Origin: Pyrenochaeta sp. MPI-SDFR-AT-0127
Taxonomy: Eukaryota > Ascomycota > Dothideomycetes > Pleosporales > Cucurbitariaceae
Direction: 5' to 3'
DNA length: 64,000 bases
Assembly (NCBI GenBank): GCA_020747015.1
Contig: JAGTJM010000001.1
Span: 434,001 to 498,000 of the forward strand
A model generated the notes under the pieces. The model was given only the letters and a program-made list of their open reading frames with translations, did no database searches and had not been told where the DNA came from. Positions 21,873 through 33,846 of this stretch are shown here, one piece after another. Numbering within the stretch: position 1 is the stretch's first letter; every line of letters begins with the position of its first letter. The position numbers and the translations under genes are program-made.

Positions 21873-24119
21873 CTAACGGAGGGTTTCGCCTTCGAAACGC
21901 GGCGTCTGCAGCTCTGCAGTGGACGAATCAGCCTCCTGAACTGGGGTGGTAGCCGTCGTCAATTCATGCGAAGCCTCAGGCTCGGTGACCGGGTCCGTAG
22001 CACTGGAGTCCTTTGCGGCCTCACCATCGGCCTTGGGCACATCGTCATGTTGCCCGTTGGTCACTACCTGCTTTGCCTTTGAGGCTACTTCTTCCACCTT
22101 CTTCTTGCCCTTGTGAAGAGCGCTGCTCGCTGGAGTCTTGGTGGCACCTTTGCGTGGCGGAGATGCCGGCTTCTCGTGTGTCTTGCTGTTACTGCTGGCC
22201 GTAGGCCTCATCATGCGCTCTAGGAAGCCTTCCTTTTGCCCACCGGCGGTCGAGGTACGCGATTCTGGACGCTTGGGAGCACTGGTACCGGGTGCAATGG
22301 ATGCCCGCGAGGGCTTCGCGGCTGCAGCCTTGGGCGGTGGCCGAGTTGTTGTAGATGGCTTTCGGACAATCTTTTGCTCCTCTCCATGTTTGGCAGCCGA
22401 TGCTGCAGTAGGGGCAGTGAGCCGAGAGGGCAAGCCGACAGGTCGAGTTGGTGATTTGGGACGAGGCTTCTTGAACCGGGTTGGAGAGGTGCTGGCTCGA
22501 CGTTAGTGTACGGAAATACCTCAGGCTTTACCACATTATACATACCTCACTCGGGGTGCGGTTGTTGACGGCTTGGTCGGGGCCGGTTTCTTGGTTTCTG
22601 GTGCCACAGATTTCGTCTTAGCAGCAGCGCTGCTGGTTGGAGCTGTAGCCGAGGCTGCAGGGCGCAGAGAAGTGCGGCTTGTCTTTGCAACTGGTGCCTT
22701 GACGGGCTCTTTCGGCGCCGCTGGCTTCGGTTGTACCTTTGCCGCTGGGCTAGGCTTAGCTGCAGGGCCAGTGGTGGCAGGCTTCAGGGTGGCAGGCTTC
22801 GGAGTCGCGGGTTTCGGGGTCGCTGGCTTCGGGGCTGCAAGCTTTGGGGTCGTAGGGGTCCTGGGCATTGCCTTTGGCAGTGGGCTTTTCGCAGCTGATG
22901 CCTTGGTAGGTGATACCTTCGCAGTGGATATCGGCGCAGGTTTCTTGGGCTCTACCTTCTTCGCTACAGGTGTCCCATTTGCTTTTGCTTTACTCTCAGT
23001 AGCTTTTGGTGTTCCATTTGTAGGCTTGCTGCTCGATGCGTGAAGGTTTGTGGCCGGAAGCTGTACTTTGTTATCTGAAACAGCACTCTTGGTAGGAGCA
23101 TCTGCTTTCGCTGAGGCGTTGTCTTCAGTTTCCGCCGCAACATTGTCTGAGCTTTCGACAGGCTGTTCGACGACAACCGGTACAGGGGTTGGCTCAATCT
23201 TTGCTGGACTCTGCTCTGGTTGCGCAGGTGTTTCTTCGACTTGAGGCTTTTCTGTCTCTTTAGCAGACTCGGCTGCTATTTCTTTGGGCTGAGGCTTCTC
23301 CGCCTCCTGAACAGGCTCAACTGGGGCATCTTTGACTGGGGCCTTCTCCGCTTCTTTAGTGGGCTCGGCGGGGATAGATTCGACTTGTGGTGTCTTTGCC
23401 TCCTTCACTGGCTCCGATGGTGTAGCTTTGACTTGGGCCTTCTCCGTCTTCTTAGCAGTCTTAGCTGGGGTATCTTTAACTTGAGGTTTCTCTACCTCCT
23501 TGACGATCTTAGTTGGGGTATCCTTGACTTGAGGCTTCTCCGTGTCCTTGACAAGCTTAGCGAGTGTCTCCTTAAGTGGAGGCTTCTGAGCCTTCACGGG
23601 GCCCTGCTTGGGCTGCACAGATGCCTCCTTGGCTTTGGGCTTTTGCGCTTCCGTCGATGACTCTGGGAAGTCAGACCCCTTCATGATGGTCCCGAGGTTC
23701 GGCATGTCTCCGTCTGGTGGATTTCGGATTGGCGGTGCGGGTATTGATGACTCCCGTGAAGCGACAGCCTGCTCTGGGACAGTTTCAGATACAGCCTCGC
23801 TCTGCCTGCGCTCCTCTTTCTCCTGGCTGACGATCTTCTTGAGCTCTGCAGCTTCCTCGACGTTGTCCTGGCCGATGCTGAAGCTCTCTCTTCGATTGGC
23901 AGAGATGCTGTTCGAAGGGGTGCCTTTGGTGGTACCCAAGTCTGTCACCAGCTGGGCGCCAGGCACGACGGACACGAAGGATGCGCGTACTGTGGCCGTG
24001 GGGCGAGTGCTGCTGTCGACAGAAGCGCTCTCAACGGGGGAACGATCGCGGGGTTCAGGAGAGGAAGCCGCGCCTTGGTTCTCGAACATAGCCCGCAGAT
24101 TGCGGACTCCGGAGCTCAT
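21873..24119 (-). CDS. Intrinsically disordered Lys/Pro/Ala-rich repeat protein
   Basis: Two exons on the minus strand, 22546-24119 and 21873-22491 (54-nt intron, phase 2), 730 residues. ATG 24119 (MSSGVRNLRAMFENQ) is preferred over in-frame upstream codons because this N-terminus looks conserved. Residues 1-180 include GTTKGTPSNSIS, an acidic-basic helix (EEAAELKKIVSQEKEERR) and GDMPNLGTIMKGSDFP. Next come seven tandem 16-residue repeats (consensus EKPQVKDTPAKxxKEx, DNA 23205-23540) and a shorter PKPAT array (DNA about 22770-22855). The C-terminal exon is also Lys/Pro/Ser-rich, with one ordered-looking block (QKEGFLERMMRPTA). There is no enzyme motif, membrane span or signal peptide. By composition it could be a cytoskeletal or scaffold protein, but function is unknown. 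Confidence 0.8.
22770..22855 (-). repeat. 15-bp tandem repeat encoding PKPAT
   Basis: Four to five copies of a five-residue unit (PKPAT, with L or A variants) lie within the disordered protein gene. The unit stays in frame, so copy-number changes would not disrupt the protein. Confidence 0.75.
23205..23540 (-). repeat. 48-bp tandem repeat, seven copies, coding
   Basis: 336 bp is exactly seven 48-bp units, each coding 16 residues beginning EKPQ or a close variant. The first two units are the most alike; later ones diverge. All are in frame. Confidence 0.85.
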
Positions 24120-25850
24120 GGCTGCGATGGGCGAGCGATTGTCAGTGTGTGTATTCGCGGTGTGGTGGAGGGAAACGGCGATCGTGGAAGACGAATGGGT
24201 GCGAGATGATGGTGGTGTGTGCTGAAACGCCAATAAACAAAGTACACGCAGTGACGATGTCGCGACAGGGATACACGGGGTTTCAGGTGGGTGCGACTCA
24301 CAACAATTGCTTGCAGTATCAATGGGTTTTCAATCGGTGTTTGTCACTAGAGGTCAGGTGGTGGAAAAGGAGAAAAAGTCTCCTAGGGAGTCGAGGTGAC
24401 TCTCCGGAGCAACCAAAACAGAGCCCAGGCCATCCAAAGAAAACCATAGCTCGCCGCGAGCGCGGTGTGACGTCTACTTGGTCTGCTTCTCTTCCCCGCA
24501 AGAGGCTCTCAGTACTCCCATCGCGCACCTGTCAATGGCATTGAGTTCGCTATTGGCTATATTGCTATAATACATGCCAATAAAGGGCATCCCAGCAGCC
24601 GTTGCCGACTTCAATCCACGTATTTCATGCGTAGACTCCGCGCATTAATTACCGCTCATCAGCCAATAATGTCCAAGCGTGAGCTAATCTTTGTCTCATT
24701 ATTCATGCGTCCGCCAATCAGATTACTCAAAGTATCGATAAGCGAGCTTTTCTGCGCTGCAATGTTATCAACATTGTCTCCTGCTGACACCTTGTGAGCC
24801 TCGGTTGTGCTGTATTGGCAAACGTAGATGATAAAAGGGCTTGTATGAATCTCTCATCTAGAGTTCTTCTGAAGAGGAAGATGGAGACACAGGCATCGCA
24901 CCAGCCAGGATCATAGGCCCACTGTCGGAACCAGAGAACCTCTTTTTCGTACGTCGTTGGGCTTCAACGTTATCCACCCCTGCAACTTCTCCAGAAACAT
25001 GAACCCAGTACGCCGCAAGATGCGTTCACTGTCGTTGCACGTTTGCTTCAAGCCGCGTATCATTACCAAGACACAAAATCGAAGCAGAGTCTAAGACACC
25101 TGCTCTTAGAGCTGGGTGCTGTTGCTCTGACACAATCCAGGCGAGCAAACATTGGAGTCTGCTTGCACACTCTGGAACTACACTGGAGTGATTGTCAAAA
25201 AGGCCCTCCCTGAAGCAACGCACTAGCCACAGATCGTTTGCACTGTGACTTATGCATAGGACTATAGATGCTGGAATTAAACTCACCTATACCACTGCTG
25301 TTCAGCTTCTCATCAATCGGTGAGTCGCCAGCATATGCAGGTACAATTCTCAGATCTCAGATCTCAGATCTCACAGTCTTTATTGGCTCACTTCTACGAT
25401 TGTGAATAATTTAGTTGAAGCAGCAACATTGCATTCCTTCCCCTGAGCACCTAACATATTAGCTTCACTATCACCTAGCATATTAAACAACCGAACAAGG
25501 TTACCTTTTCCGAGAATCTCTTTGTCTGAATTCAAAAAGATAGCAGTGCCTTGGCCGTTTGAGCTTGGCGATTAATAAGATGATGTGGTTAGACGATTTA
25601 TGTTGGTAGTTGGTGGCCACGATTTGAAATAGAAGAATATACATTGAGCAGCCTTCCAATCGCATAGGGCAAAAATAAATAGAATACAGAACATACTTAT
25701 ACCAATATCCAAGAGACTCCAACATTAGCATCCCGCGTTGTTTGTAAACGACTTTGGCGCCTCGCTACACCTGAGGAGTCTTCATAGGAGTACAATGTAT
25801 CCTGACTTACATCGTCTGCCTGATGATAATGTATGTATTGTACTGCAACT
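24120..25850. other. Intergenic, 1.7 kb
   Basis: This should hold the promoter of the disordered repeat protein gene (near 24120-24700) and the 3' region of the orphan gene that ends at 25851. The part from 24540 onward is AT-rich. A frame at 25026-25286 (minus) is open but has no recognisable motif. A heptamer repeat lies at 25351-25371. Confidence 0.5.
25351..25371. repeat. CAGATCT heptamer, three tandem copies
   Basis: Three perfect head-to-tail copies of CAGATCT, outside coding sequence. Confidence 0.85.
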
Positions 25851-27309
25851 TTAAAAATCCGTGCCCAAGCGCTTGCTGTGTAGCACGAGAGGACGACCGC
25901 ACACTAAAGTCATCTCTTCCATCAGACTGACATTCTCCTTCAGTTGCGGCCCCACTTGGACTCGCTCCTTGTAAGATGAAGGCGTTGTATCGATATAGGG
26001 AGACATTCGGTTAGCATGGTAACGGGCAGGGCCACGTTCGACACAGACGTTGGGGCTTAGCCAAAAATGGTCAATGGTATCGTGTTCTAGCTTCTGCGTC
26101 CCAGGTGGAGACCCGGCCGCAGTATTGTGATGTTCAGTCTGTAGCGTTGGAGTGTAAGGCGTCTTGTTCGACGTCGAGTTGACACGCTGAGCATTGCAAG
26201 GTGATTTTCTCAAGGAGCCAAAATCGGGCTGCTTGAAGAGATTGAAGACGTGCTTTTGTTGAGGATGATCCAAAGAAGAGATGCTTGAGTGCTTTGGGCT
26301 TTTCCCTAGCTTCAATAGTGAAGAGAGTTCACTGTTGTAGTCGTCATAGACAAATGGGTTATTTTCCTGTATTTCGTCGTAGGCAAGTAGCTGTCGCCCC
26401 TCATGACCTTTCTGAGCACATCGATCTATCAGTCTCGGACTAAGTTTGTTCGCTACAGCAAGTTGAGTTCCTTGTGTCTCGAATAGACCCTGTCTCGGGT
26501 AGCGAATGCCACTATCATCATCACATTCGTTTGCACTGGCGTCGTCAATCGTATCTGTTTCAGAGCGGGAGATATTTTGGAGCCAATCGTAAATTCGATC
26601 TGCGCTTGAAGGGGCCATAGAAGATGCGCGACCCCGCGGATCTGCAACGAAGTAGCCTGAATCGCCCGACCAAGACTCTGAAGCAGGCTCGGAGCACCAT
26701 GACAGGTTCCTCTGTAACTGAACTGGCCGTGGGACGCCCTTGGCTAAGTTCGTCGGCAAACACAATGACTCTGGTCGACGGTTGGGGGAGCTGCAAGTAC
26801 TATGTTGCTGGGAGAGTCTGTTGTGGAAGGGTGGCGAGGCTTTCCTGGATACATTTGGCAGCTGTGAGTATAGCCTAACTTCATCATCATGCGTTGCAAC
26901 ATATTCACGGCCAGCATCTTCGAAGATATCCCTCATACGTGCAGCATATCCAGCGCGGGCAGGAGAATGTAGAAGCGTGGAGTCTCGCTGGGCACGTCGG
27001 ACGCGTATGTTTGCTTGTCGAGAGGGCGAAAATGGCTCCAATCTTAACTGCTTCAGAATTGTCGAGGGAGAAGATGTGCAAGGCCGAGCAGCACCCGAAG
27101 CCACGGCACCACTTTGAGGGATTCCAATGCCTTGGTCATGTAGGTTTCGATTACATGCAAACCCTCGCACCCTCTGGCGGGGTGTTACAGATGCATCGGC
27201 GGTGATATGCTTTGTTTCTTCTACTTCGGCCTGACTGGATGGTAGGTCGTCTGTTTCTTGTTACACTCAAGATGTTTCATTGAGCCAGACGGCATACCTT
27301 GCGCTTCAT
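25851..27309 (-). CDS. Orphan Ser/Pro-rich protein, function unknown
   Basis: The main exon, 25851-27230, is open for 460 codons but has no ATG near its 5' end. A clean intron (27231-27297; GTATGC donor, CAGTCAG acceptor) links it in frame to ATG AAG CGC AAG at 27298-27309, giving MKRKAEVEETKHI and 463 residues in all. The frame upstream of that ATG stays open for another 50 or so codons, so a longer first exon is possible. The protein is rich in Ser, Pro, Arg and Asn. It has a basic patch (RVRRAQRD), a helix GYAARMRDIFEDAGREYVAT, a segment DRIYDWLQNISRSETDTIDD and repeated SSPxxR-type motifs. I see no domain, signal peptide or membrane span. It is probably lineage-restricted. Confidence 0.55.
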
Positions 27310-30003
27310 GCCCTTGCAGGTGCCTGAACGATTTCGCAATAGGAGACCTATGCGAGTACGTAGGGATGCCCTAGACGGATATTGAGTATCTTGCCAGAGC
27401 GAATGTACAGACACAACATCAACGAACTTGGGGTGAAGACGCCATGTGGTGGGACATGGAAACGGTGCAGTTCAACGAGCTGGAGCACAAGGAGCCAAAG
27501 AGAACCGAAGAAGCTCAAAAGCGGCTCGTAGAAAGACGTTGGAGGGAATCACAGTCGGCGCTTCTGTGTGGTGCGTCGAGCCATTGTCCCTTCTCACCAA
27601 GCACGAGCAACGACTGCGTCTGGTAGTCGCCCTGGAGCACAAGCGCTTGGAGGAGGGCATGGGAGGGCATGCTTGAGAATTGGTCGCATGGTGCGAGTCC
27701 GACTTGAGTGCTACTCTAAGTTCGGCGTCAGTACTCGGTAACAAAGGAGTTTATGAGAGATTGTGTAATATAAGCAATGCTTGGGTGGAGCCTTTCATCT
27801 CAGTAAGGCGCCTTGCTCGGTGACGGTCGCTGCTCACCGTTCCACATGGACAGAGGCGTTGAACAAACTACTCGCTGTAGCACAGATGGGGTCTGCAGGG
27901 GACCAGATTCGCAGTATCCGACGCTCTTTTGCATGGTTGTAGATCTTGCACAGTTATTTCCAAGCGAATCGATGGTTCGGCACACCTGTAGTGTACGGTA
28001 GGCCTTTTCCTGCGGTGTCTCTGAGAATAGCCTCTATGACGTGTCATCGGGTGCGATGGTTGGATCCCCACTCGCTTGTCGATCACCATCTGGACCCGCC
28101 TCATGTTGATTAACAGCCCGGTGGGCGTTGTTCCGTAACGGCCTCGCGAGTGGACAAGCGTTCCATGGCGCTGGTACGTATGTTAATTTTATCATCGATG
28201 TCCCGTCATCATTTCGCCCCGATCACTTCCACCGGCCCCAATAATCCGCCTTGATACAAATGAGTCCCTCCGCCGCGCGCCGTCGCCAACGGCAACAAAA
28301 GCAATCACGTGCTGCAGGCCTGCTTTGGTGATACCCGCAGGCAGCGCACCGTAGTGGGCCCAGCGAGCATGATACATGCAGGTACAGAACGACACGTCTC
28401 GAAAGGGCTGTCTTGGCCGACACCAGCGTCCTTCACCGACTCGTGGGCATGGTCGCGTCCGCCGGATACTGCTTAAAACGCGCCATCGCGGGTTCAATAT
28501 GAAGCTCCGCCGTCCTTGCGGCACCGCGTCAATTTGCTGACAGAGAAAAGAATAGCTCAATCCGCTGCAATCCGCTGCCGGGTGGCGCCCCTGACACAGG
28601 TCGCCTTCAGCAGCAGCGGCGTGGACCAGCAGCTCTAGAAGACCAGAAATCTTCCGAACTTGAGCGTATTGGGAGGCCATCTTCAAACCTGCCTCGTCTC
28701 CCTCGTGCTGAGACGGGAGCATGTGCGCTGTTCGCGACTGTCGCACCATGGCCCGTCCAATTAACGACATCCAGCGGACGGCCCCTGAGTCGTCGACTTG
28801 TCCCGTGGCGTCTTCGCTTCGTGCATTGAACGTTCCAGTCCGTGCATCTGACTTTGAATCCCAGCCATCCTTGCGTGTTCCACCATCGGCCCTGGCAGCC
28901 TCCAAAGTCTCTGCTGCAGCGGGACTGCGTGCTACTGCTGCTGCTGCTGCCTTCGTGTCCGTCTTTCTTCATCCTCGCTCTTGACGGTGCTGCAGGTTGA
29001 GTGCTTCTCGCGGGCTCGACGCTCTACTAGCTCAGGCTACGCATTTCACACTTAACTTCAATCCGCTCTTTTTACCACTTTCTTTTCTCCGCGCAGCCTT
29101 GCTGCCGCGATACGAGTTGCATATATCCCGTCCAGTAGTTCAGCGGCCACATACCCATCTTGGGCAACTCTCTCCCAGCGAAATCGATTCCCATCAACAA
29201 TCGGTGCCGTTCAACGTCAAACTCGAATTTTCCAACAGCTTCTGTTTGACCTGAAGCCAGCTAACGCTAATACTGTACGTACAAGGTCTCTTGAAACCCC
29301 AGTTGGAAGCCCACTCCAAGTTCATGCAACGGACATTGTCCCAAACCACCCCCTCTTTCTCGCGTGCGCCCTCTCTGCCCTTCAATTCCTTTGCGGGCTT
29401 GCTTTGGCCCTTCGGCTGTTGGGGTATAGCAGAGATTGTATGCCTCGCATTACAGCGTTCCGACCTCCTGGTAGACGGCCGCCCTACTCGGTCTCCACAA
29501 ATCATGCGAGGGGCAACTTCTAACTTTCAAGACAGAAGACCTCGATTTTCCTTGGACCGGTCTATCCTGCGCCTGTGCTCATCCTCCTGGTCTCGTGTCC
29601 GATGAGACACCAGTGCTGAAGCCGCCTCGACGCAAGGAACCATTGTATCTGACTGGCTGTCGACACACTTATCTTATCCTTCTGCCCGTTCCTGACGTGT
29701 ACCTCCTACCCACGTCTTCCCGGTCACGGTTCAGGTACCTGAATCACTATTTGATTTACCATAGCTTTCTCGGCGGCCGCGTATCATCCACCCCCCGCAT
29801 TGACTTGCAGCTGTCTTGGAGCCAAAGGCATATCCACCGGCGGTCGCACGATTCTTCGCCTCTGACTGCTCTTCGCGTGAACTGCAACCGTTAGAAGGGA
29901 TTTGGCGAATCGAGTTGCGTTCAGCTTCTAAGGTCTTCTTTCTCACCACAGACTTGTGTCGGTCCATTGACACACCCACCACCATCATTCCTTCCCATAA
30001 TTG
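27310..30003. other. Divergent intergenic region, 2.7 kb
   Basis: The region lies between the orphan gene (-) and the EGF-like membrane protein gene (+), so it should carry both promoters. 28200-28990 is GC-rich and open in several frames on both strands (for example 28192-28905 minus), which is expected by chance in GC-rich DNA; none has a motif. 29000-30003 is C/T-rich with short upstream ATGs and looks like a long promoter and leader for the gene at 30004. A (CTG)n-type run lies near 28930-28950. Confidence 0.5.
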
Positions 30004-32628
30004 ATGAGTTACGACCCAAGACCGGGCGCCCGGCCATATGGCGCGCCAGGTACAAGCGATGGAGGACGGTCACAAAAGGGCTCTGTACGGGCCGCACGAG
30101 AGAGAATGCAGGCCGCGCAAATACGAACACAGTTGCCAGACACATCGAAGATAATAGGCCTCCCTCAGCGACCAAATCAGCTGGTGTCGCAATACTCGAC
30201 CCAAAACAGATACGAAGAACCGCAGCAGCCAAGATCACCAGAGGGGAGAGAAGATGAGAGCATGGCTTCCCCACCGCCGCAATGGCCCCTAGCGGACGAA
30301 AGTTACGAAATTCACTTCAGTCCGGTACTCCCGCCTCGTTCTCCAAGGAGGCTTCAAGCTCCGCAACAAAGCATCCGCCCTATCTCAGATGAATTCCCCA
30401 TCCAACAACCTTCTCCCGGATATCCACCACAAGCCTCGCCGAATTATTTGCAACCGCCGTCTCCGGAATACGGCGTGTCGTACGCAAATGACGATATGTT
30501 CTCGCCGTCTTCTTTGCGATCCTCTCGCCCATTGACTACATCATCTGCCGCATCAGAAGCATCCTCGCTTGGATCCATACCCGACTTTCCTGTACCACAA
30601 CCACCAATATCGTTCCAGCAAGCTCGACGCACACCTAGTCTGGGTCCACCCCCTTCCTCCCGAAGAGGACCTTCTTCGTACTACACACAGATGTCTTACG
30701 TCTCACCAATTGCAGAAGAGTCAGAGTCGCGCTCAGTGACACTGAGGTCGCGTCACGGCTCGTTTGCGTCCAGTAACGTCTTTCCGACCAACACCGATGA
30801 CTTCTATCCTGAGGATGACTTATCGGACGACGATGACGACGAAACGATTACGAGCGATCGCGGGACCATCTCGCCAACCGATCATGATGATCGAAGTGGC
30901 CTTGTCAAGGAGCAGCCTACACTTGTTCGACAGGCCAGCTTAGGAAGGCGGACAAAACCCTCATTGATGACGATCAAATCAGTAGATAGCTTTGGCAGCA
31001 AGGGCAGTGGTGGGAAAAAGAAGACAGAGGGGTTTAGCGCTGGCGCGATAGGAGCTGGGGGCGCGGCTCTCGCAGCGACAAGAGGCCTCTCGCCAGGCCT
31101 TCGAAACTCCCCTCTAGGCAATGGAAACGGATTCATGGAGTCTAGTTCGTCTTCATCCGAATCTGTAGACACGATCCAAAATCTGAAAAGCAAAGTCGGA
31201 AACTACGCAATTTCTGGATCTCCGCCTCATCCACTCCAGCAGGAAACGCGGCCAACGACACTTGCCGATCGTGTTGGCATGCGGAGGCCACCACGACTCG
31301 ACGTGGACGCTGTGCGAGACGCCGAGGCGCGTGGGAGCTTGACAAGTCTGCCAGATCTAATACGAAGAGCAACAAGATTGGCAGCTAACCTTGATCGTGG
31401 AAAGACTGCAAGTCGATTAGGCTTAGATTTCTGGGAAGCGGGAGCGCCCGAGAAAAGAGATATTCGGCAATCTGGTTTATCTGATATGCTTGCGGCTTTT
31501 CCCCCACCAGGCCAAGACACGCCTTTGCGATCGGGTACTCCAAATGCCAACGGCATGACAAACTGGCCGTCGGGAGGGGCCAACTCGCGTGGTGGAGTCA
31601 CAGACTCCGGAATGAGCAACGAGAAGCCCAAGAAGCGTCGAAGGTGCTGCGGTATGCCCATGTGGACATTTTTAACGCTCTTGATCGTCCTTGTTTTCAT
31701 CATCGCCGCCGCTGTCGTTATTCCGGTTGTCTTGGTCGTCATTCCAAATCAGAATAAGAGCAACAGCAGTGCCGCCCAAGACAATCAAGGAAACAGTAAC
31801 AGTAACAATAACAGCAATACCAATATGCCCGTCCTACCAGCGCCAACCGCCAGCCCAGGCAACGACCAATGCGACGGCGTCATCACATGCCAGAATGGAG
31901 GTATTGCAATTCTCAACTCGGATCGAACCTGTAACTGCGTTTGCATCAATGGATTCACAGGACGCACATGTACGAACAACGACGCAACTGGGTGCACTAC
32001 AACTAGCGTGGCAGGTGCCGCCAATAACGCCACCATGGGTTCTGGGATCCCTCGTTTGATTGAGAGTGCAACTGGCGACTTTAACATTCCCCTGAATGCC
32101 ACGCGCATCTTGTCGATATTCTCCAACTTGTCTCTTAGTTGTGCAGCAGAGAATGCGCTCATCACGTTCAACGGCCTGGCATCTCGATCGGTCTCACAAT
32201 ATCTCCAGTCTGTTAATGTTCGGAACGTTCTTCAGCCTACCCGGTCGCTTCCTGTCCTCCATCATCCACATCCAGCGAGAGCTCTTCACGAACAAGAGAA
32301 GAGACAGACCGTCGGTGATACGCCAGCATTGAGCGACCAGAAGACTGCTCAAGCAAGTGCCACACAGGCCTCGCCCATTTCTAGCAATGCTACCGCGTTA
32401 GATTTTGCTCGTGTTGGCGTTCTCCTGGCACTTCAGGAAAGCGGCGAACTAGACAGTGCTGCCAGCGCTCAGGAAACAATACAGAGGTTCCTGACAAACA
32501 ACCGAAACGGCAATTCTGTCGGAAACACGGTCAATGTTGATGTCTTCAAGCTAGACCTTGTCAACTTCACTATCGAGTTCAATAACGGGACTACCATTCG
32601 TGCGACCCCATCACCTTCATCCTCCTGA
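30004..32628 (+). CDS. Single-span membrane protein with EGF-like module
   Basis: One exon, 874 residues from ATG 30004 (MSYDPRPGARPYG). Residues 1-545 are disordered and Ser/Pro/Arg-rich, with a conserved-looking SVRAARERMQAAQ helix near 27, an acidic DDLSDDDDDETI patch and NEKPKKRRRCC just before the membrane. The single span starts at about residue 553 (MWTFLTLLIVLVF). Basic residues before it predict a type II topology, N-terminus inside. Outside, an Asn/Ser-rich stalk leads to an EGF-like module at C623-C656 (CDGVITCQNGG, then CNCVCINGFTGRTC), followed by a folded region to residue 874 with several Asn-glycosylation motifs. A role at the cell surface or wall is inferred from topology; no enzyme motif is seen. 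Confidence 0.85.
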   Translation: MSYDPRPGARPYGAPGTSDGGRSQKGSVRAARERMQAAQIRTQLPDTSKIIGLPQRPNQLVSQYSTQNRYEEPQQPRSPEGREDESMASPPPQWPLADESYEIHFSPVLPPRSPRRLQAPQQSIRPISDEFPIQQPSPGYPPQASPNYLQPPSPEYGVSYANDDMFSPSSLRSSRPLTTSSAASEASSLGSIPDFPVPQPPISFQQARRTPSLGPPPSSRRGPSSYYTQMSYVSPIAEESESRSVTLRSRHGSFASSNVFPTNTDDFYPEDDLSDDDDDETITSDRGTISPTDHDDRSGLVKEQPTLVRQASLGRRTKPSLMTIKSVDSFGSKGSGGKKKTEGFSAGAIGAGGAALAATRGLSPGLRNSPLGNGNGFMESSSSSSESVDTIQNLKSKVGNYAISGSPPHPLQQETRPTTLADRVGMRRPPRLDVDAVRDAEARGSLTSLPDLIRRATRLAANLDRGKTASRLGLDFWEAGAPEKRDIRQSGLSDMLAAFPPPGQDTPLRSGTPNANGMTNWPSGGANSRGGVTDSGMSNEKPKKRRRCCGMPMWTFLTLLIVLVFIIAAAVVIPVVLVVIPNQNKSNSSAAQDNQGNSNSNNNSNTNMPVLPAPTASPGNDQCDGVITCQNGGIAILNSDRTCNCVCINGFTGRTCTNNDATGCTTTSVAGAANNATMGSGIPRLIESATGDFNIPLNATRILSIFSNLSLSCAAENALITFNGLASRSVSQYLQSVNVRNVLQPTRSLPVLHHPHPARALHEQEKRQTVGDTPALSDQKTAQASATQASPISSNATALDFARVGVLLALQESGELDSAASAQETIQRFLTNNRNGNSVGNTVNVDVFKLDLVNFTIEFNNGTTIRATPSPSSS

Positions 32629-33846
32629 GCAACCATATGTACCTCGGAGGATCTGTTCGAGCTCCATTGGTTTGATTTGACAGCCCAGCGATACCCACTT
32701 TCTTATGCATTGCGACATCTTTTCTTTCTATGTTTTTCAGCTATTTCTTTGACCAAAAGTCAATGTACCATAAGACACGGCCGGCGAGTGAGAACGGCAG
32801 CACAAGATGACGTGCATCCTCCTCTTCTTACTCTCCTTGAAATTTTGTTTCGTTCTTTTAACCCGTCCTGTGGACGCTTTGTGTACGATCAATGGACTGG
32901 ATCTAATGTTTCTTTTTTTTGTGACGGAGAAATACCCAATGGCGGATTTGTATCAGACAGGATTCTTGTGGTTCTGAAAATTTTGTGTAGTATGCAGAGA
33001 TAACTACATATCAGACATGGAAGTAGTGAGAATTATGAATAGTTCATTTGATCCTCGCCCAGAGCCCGTTGTTATTAATGAAAATTGCGGTGTTCACATG
33101 CTGTTGGGGTCACTGAACAACAATTAACTCAATTGGCAGTAGAAACAACGGTGAGGTAGAAAAGAGTACCTTGAGAATCGGCACTGAAGGTGAAGCTCAG
33201 ATACTAACTTTGGCCAACGGGCTGTCGCAGCCTTACGCGGTAGTATTAGCATAATGCAAGCACTTGTTCTTTTGAAGCGTTAATGAAGTTCAGTCAACCT
33301 GCAGGGAACCTTGACTGAAAGAGCGACAAATCCTACATTCAAGAATATATATCCAAACGCTGCTCTAACCTCCAACGACTAAATCTCACCATTGAACCCC
33401 ACAACTGTTAGTCAAACGATTTTGAAGTTCCTCGTACTACATCATCTCCGCTACTCGATATTCTCGGATCTCATCGTCTACTCGTGGCCGCTTCTCACGC
33501 CTTTCCCACATTCACCCAACACTTCCCTCCCCAAGGTGAAAGCGCTCAACACAACCACAAATGACATTTTTCAAAATCCCTCGCTGTAGCATCGTGCACT
33601 GGCCATGTTTTGCTGCACGGTCCAAAATTTGCCACTGCAAACGGTTTCTCGCAGTCATAACATTGGATACAGCATTTCTGACACAGTTCAAAACAACATC
33701 GACTTACATCGAGCTACTTATTTACAACTACTCACAAATTGGGAACATTTTCTCTTCTCATTCTCCAAACACTTATCAACAGCCGGACTACGGTTAGCTA
33801 GCTTCTCACAGCAACAGCACTTCCCGAAAAGCTCGAGTCTACCACG
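32629..33846. other. Intergenic, 1.2 kb
   Basis: 3' region of the EGF-like gene and promoter of the orphan membrane-protein gene. The stretch 32950-33350 is AT-rich. Open frames at 33392-33589 and 33605-33973 (plus) are C/T-rich leader-like sequence without motifs. Confidence 0.5.

Noticed and set aside
22573..23660. Long Gly/Ala- and Leu-rich plus-strand frames
   Set aside because: Antisense shadows of the Lys/Pro/Ala repeats in the minus-strand gene.
25026..25286. Open frame in the 24.1-25.9 kb gap
   Set aside because: 86 codons, no motif and no clear splice partners; the sequence around it is AT-rich.
28192..28905. 237-codon frame on the minus strand
   Set aside because: The region is GC-rich and open in several frames on both strands; the translation has no motif and an odd Cys/Arg/Trp mix.
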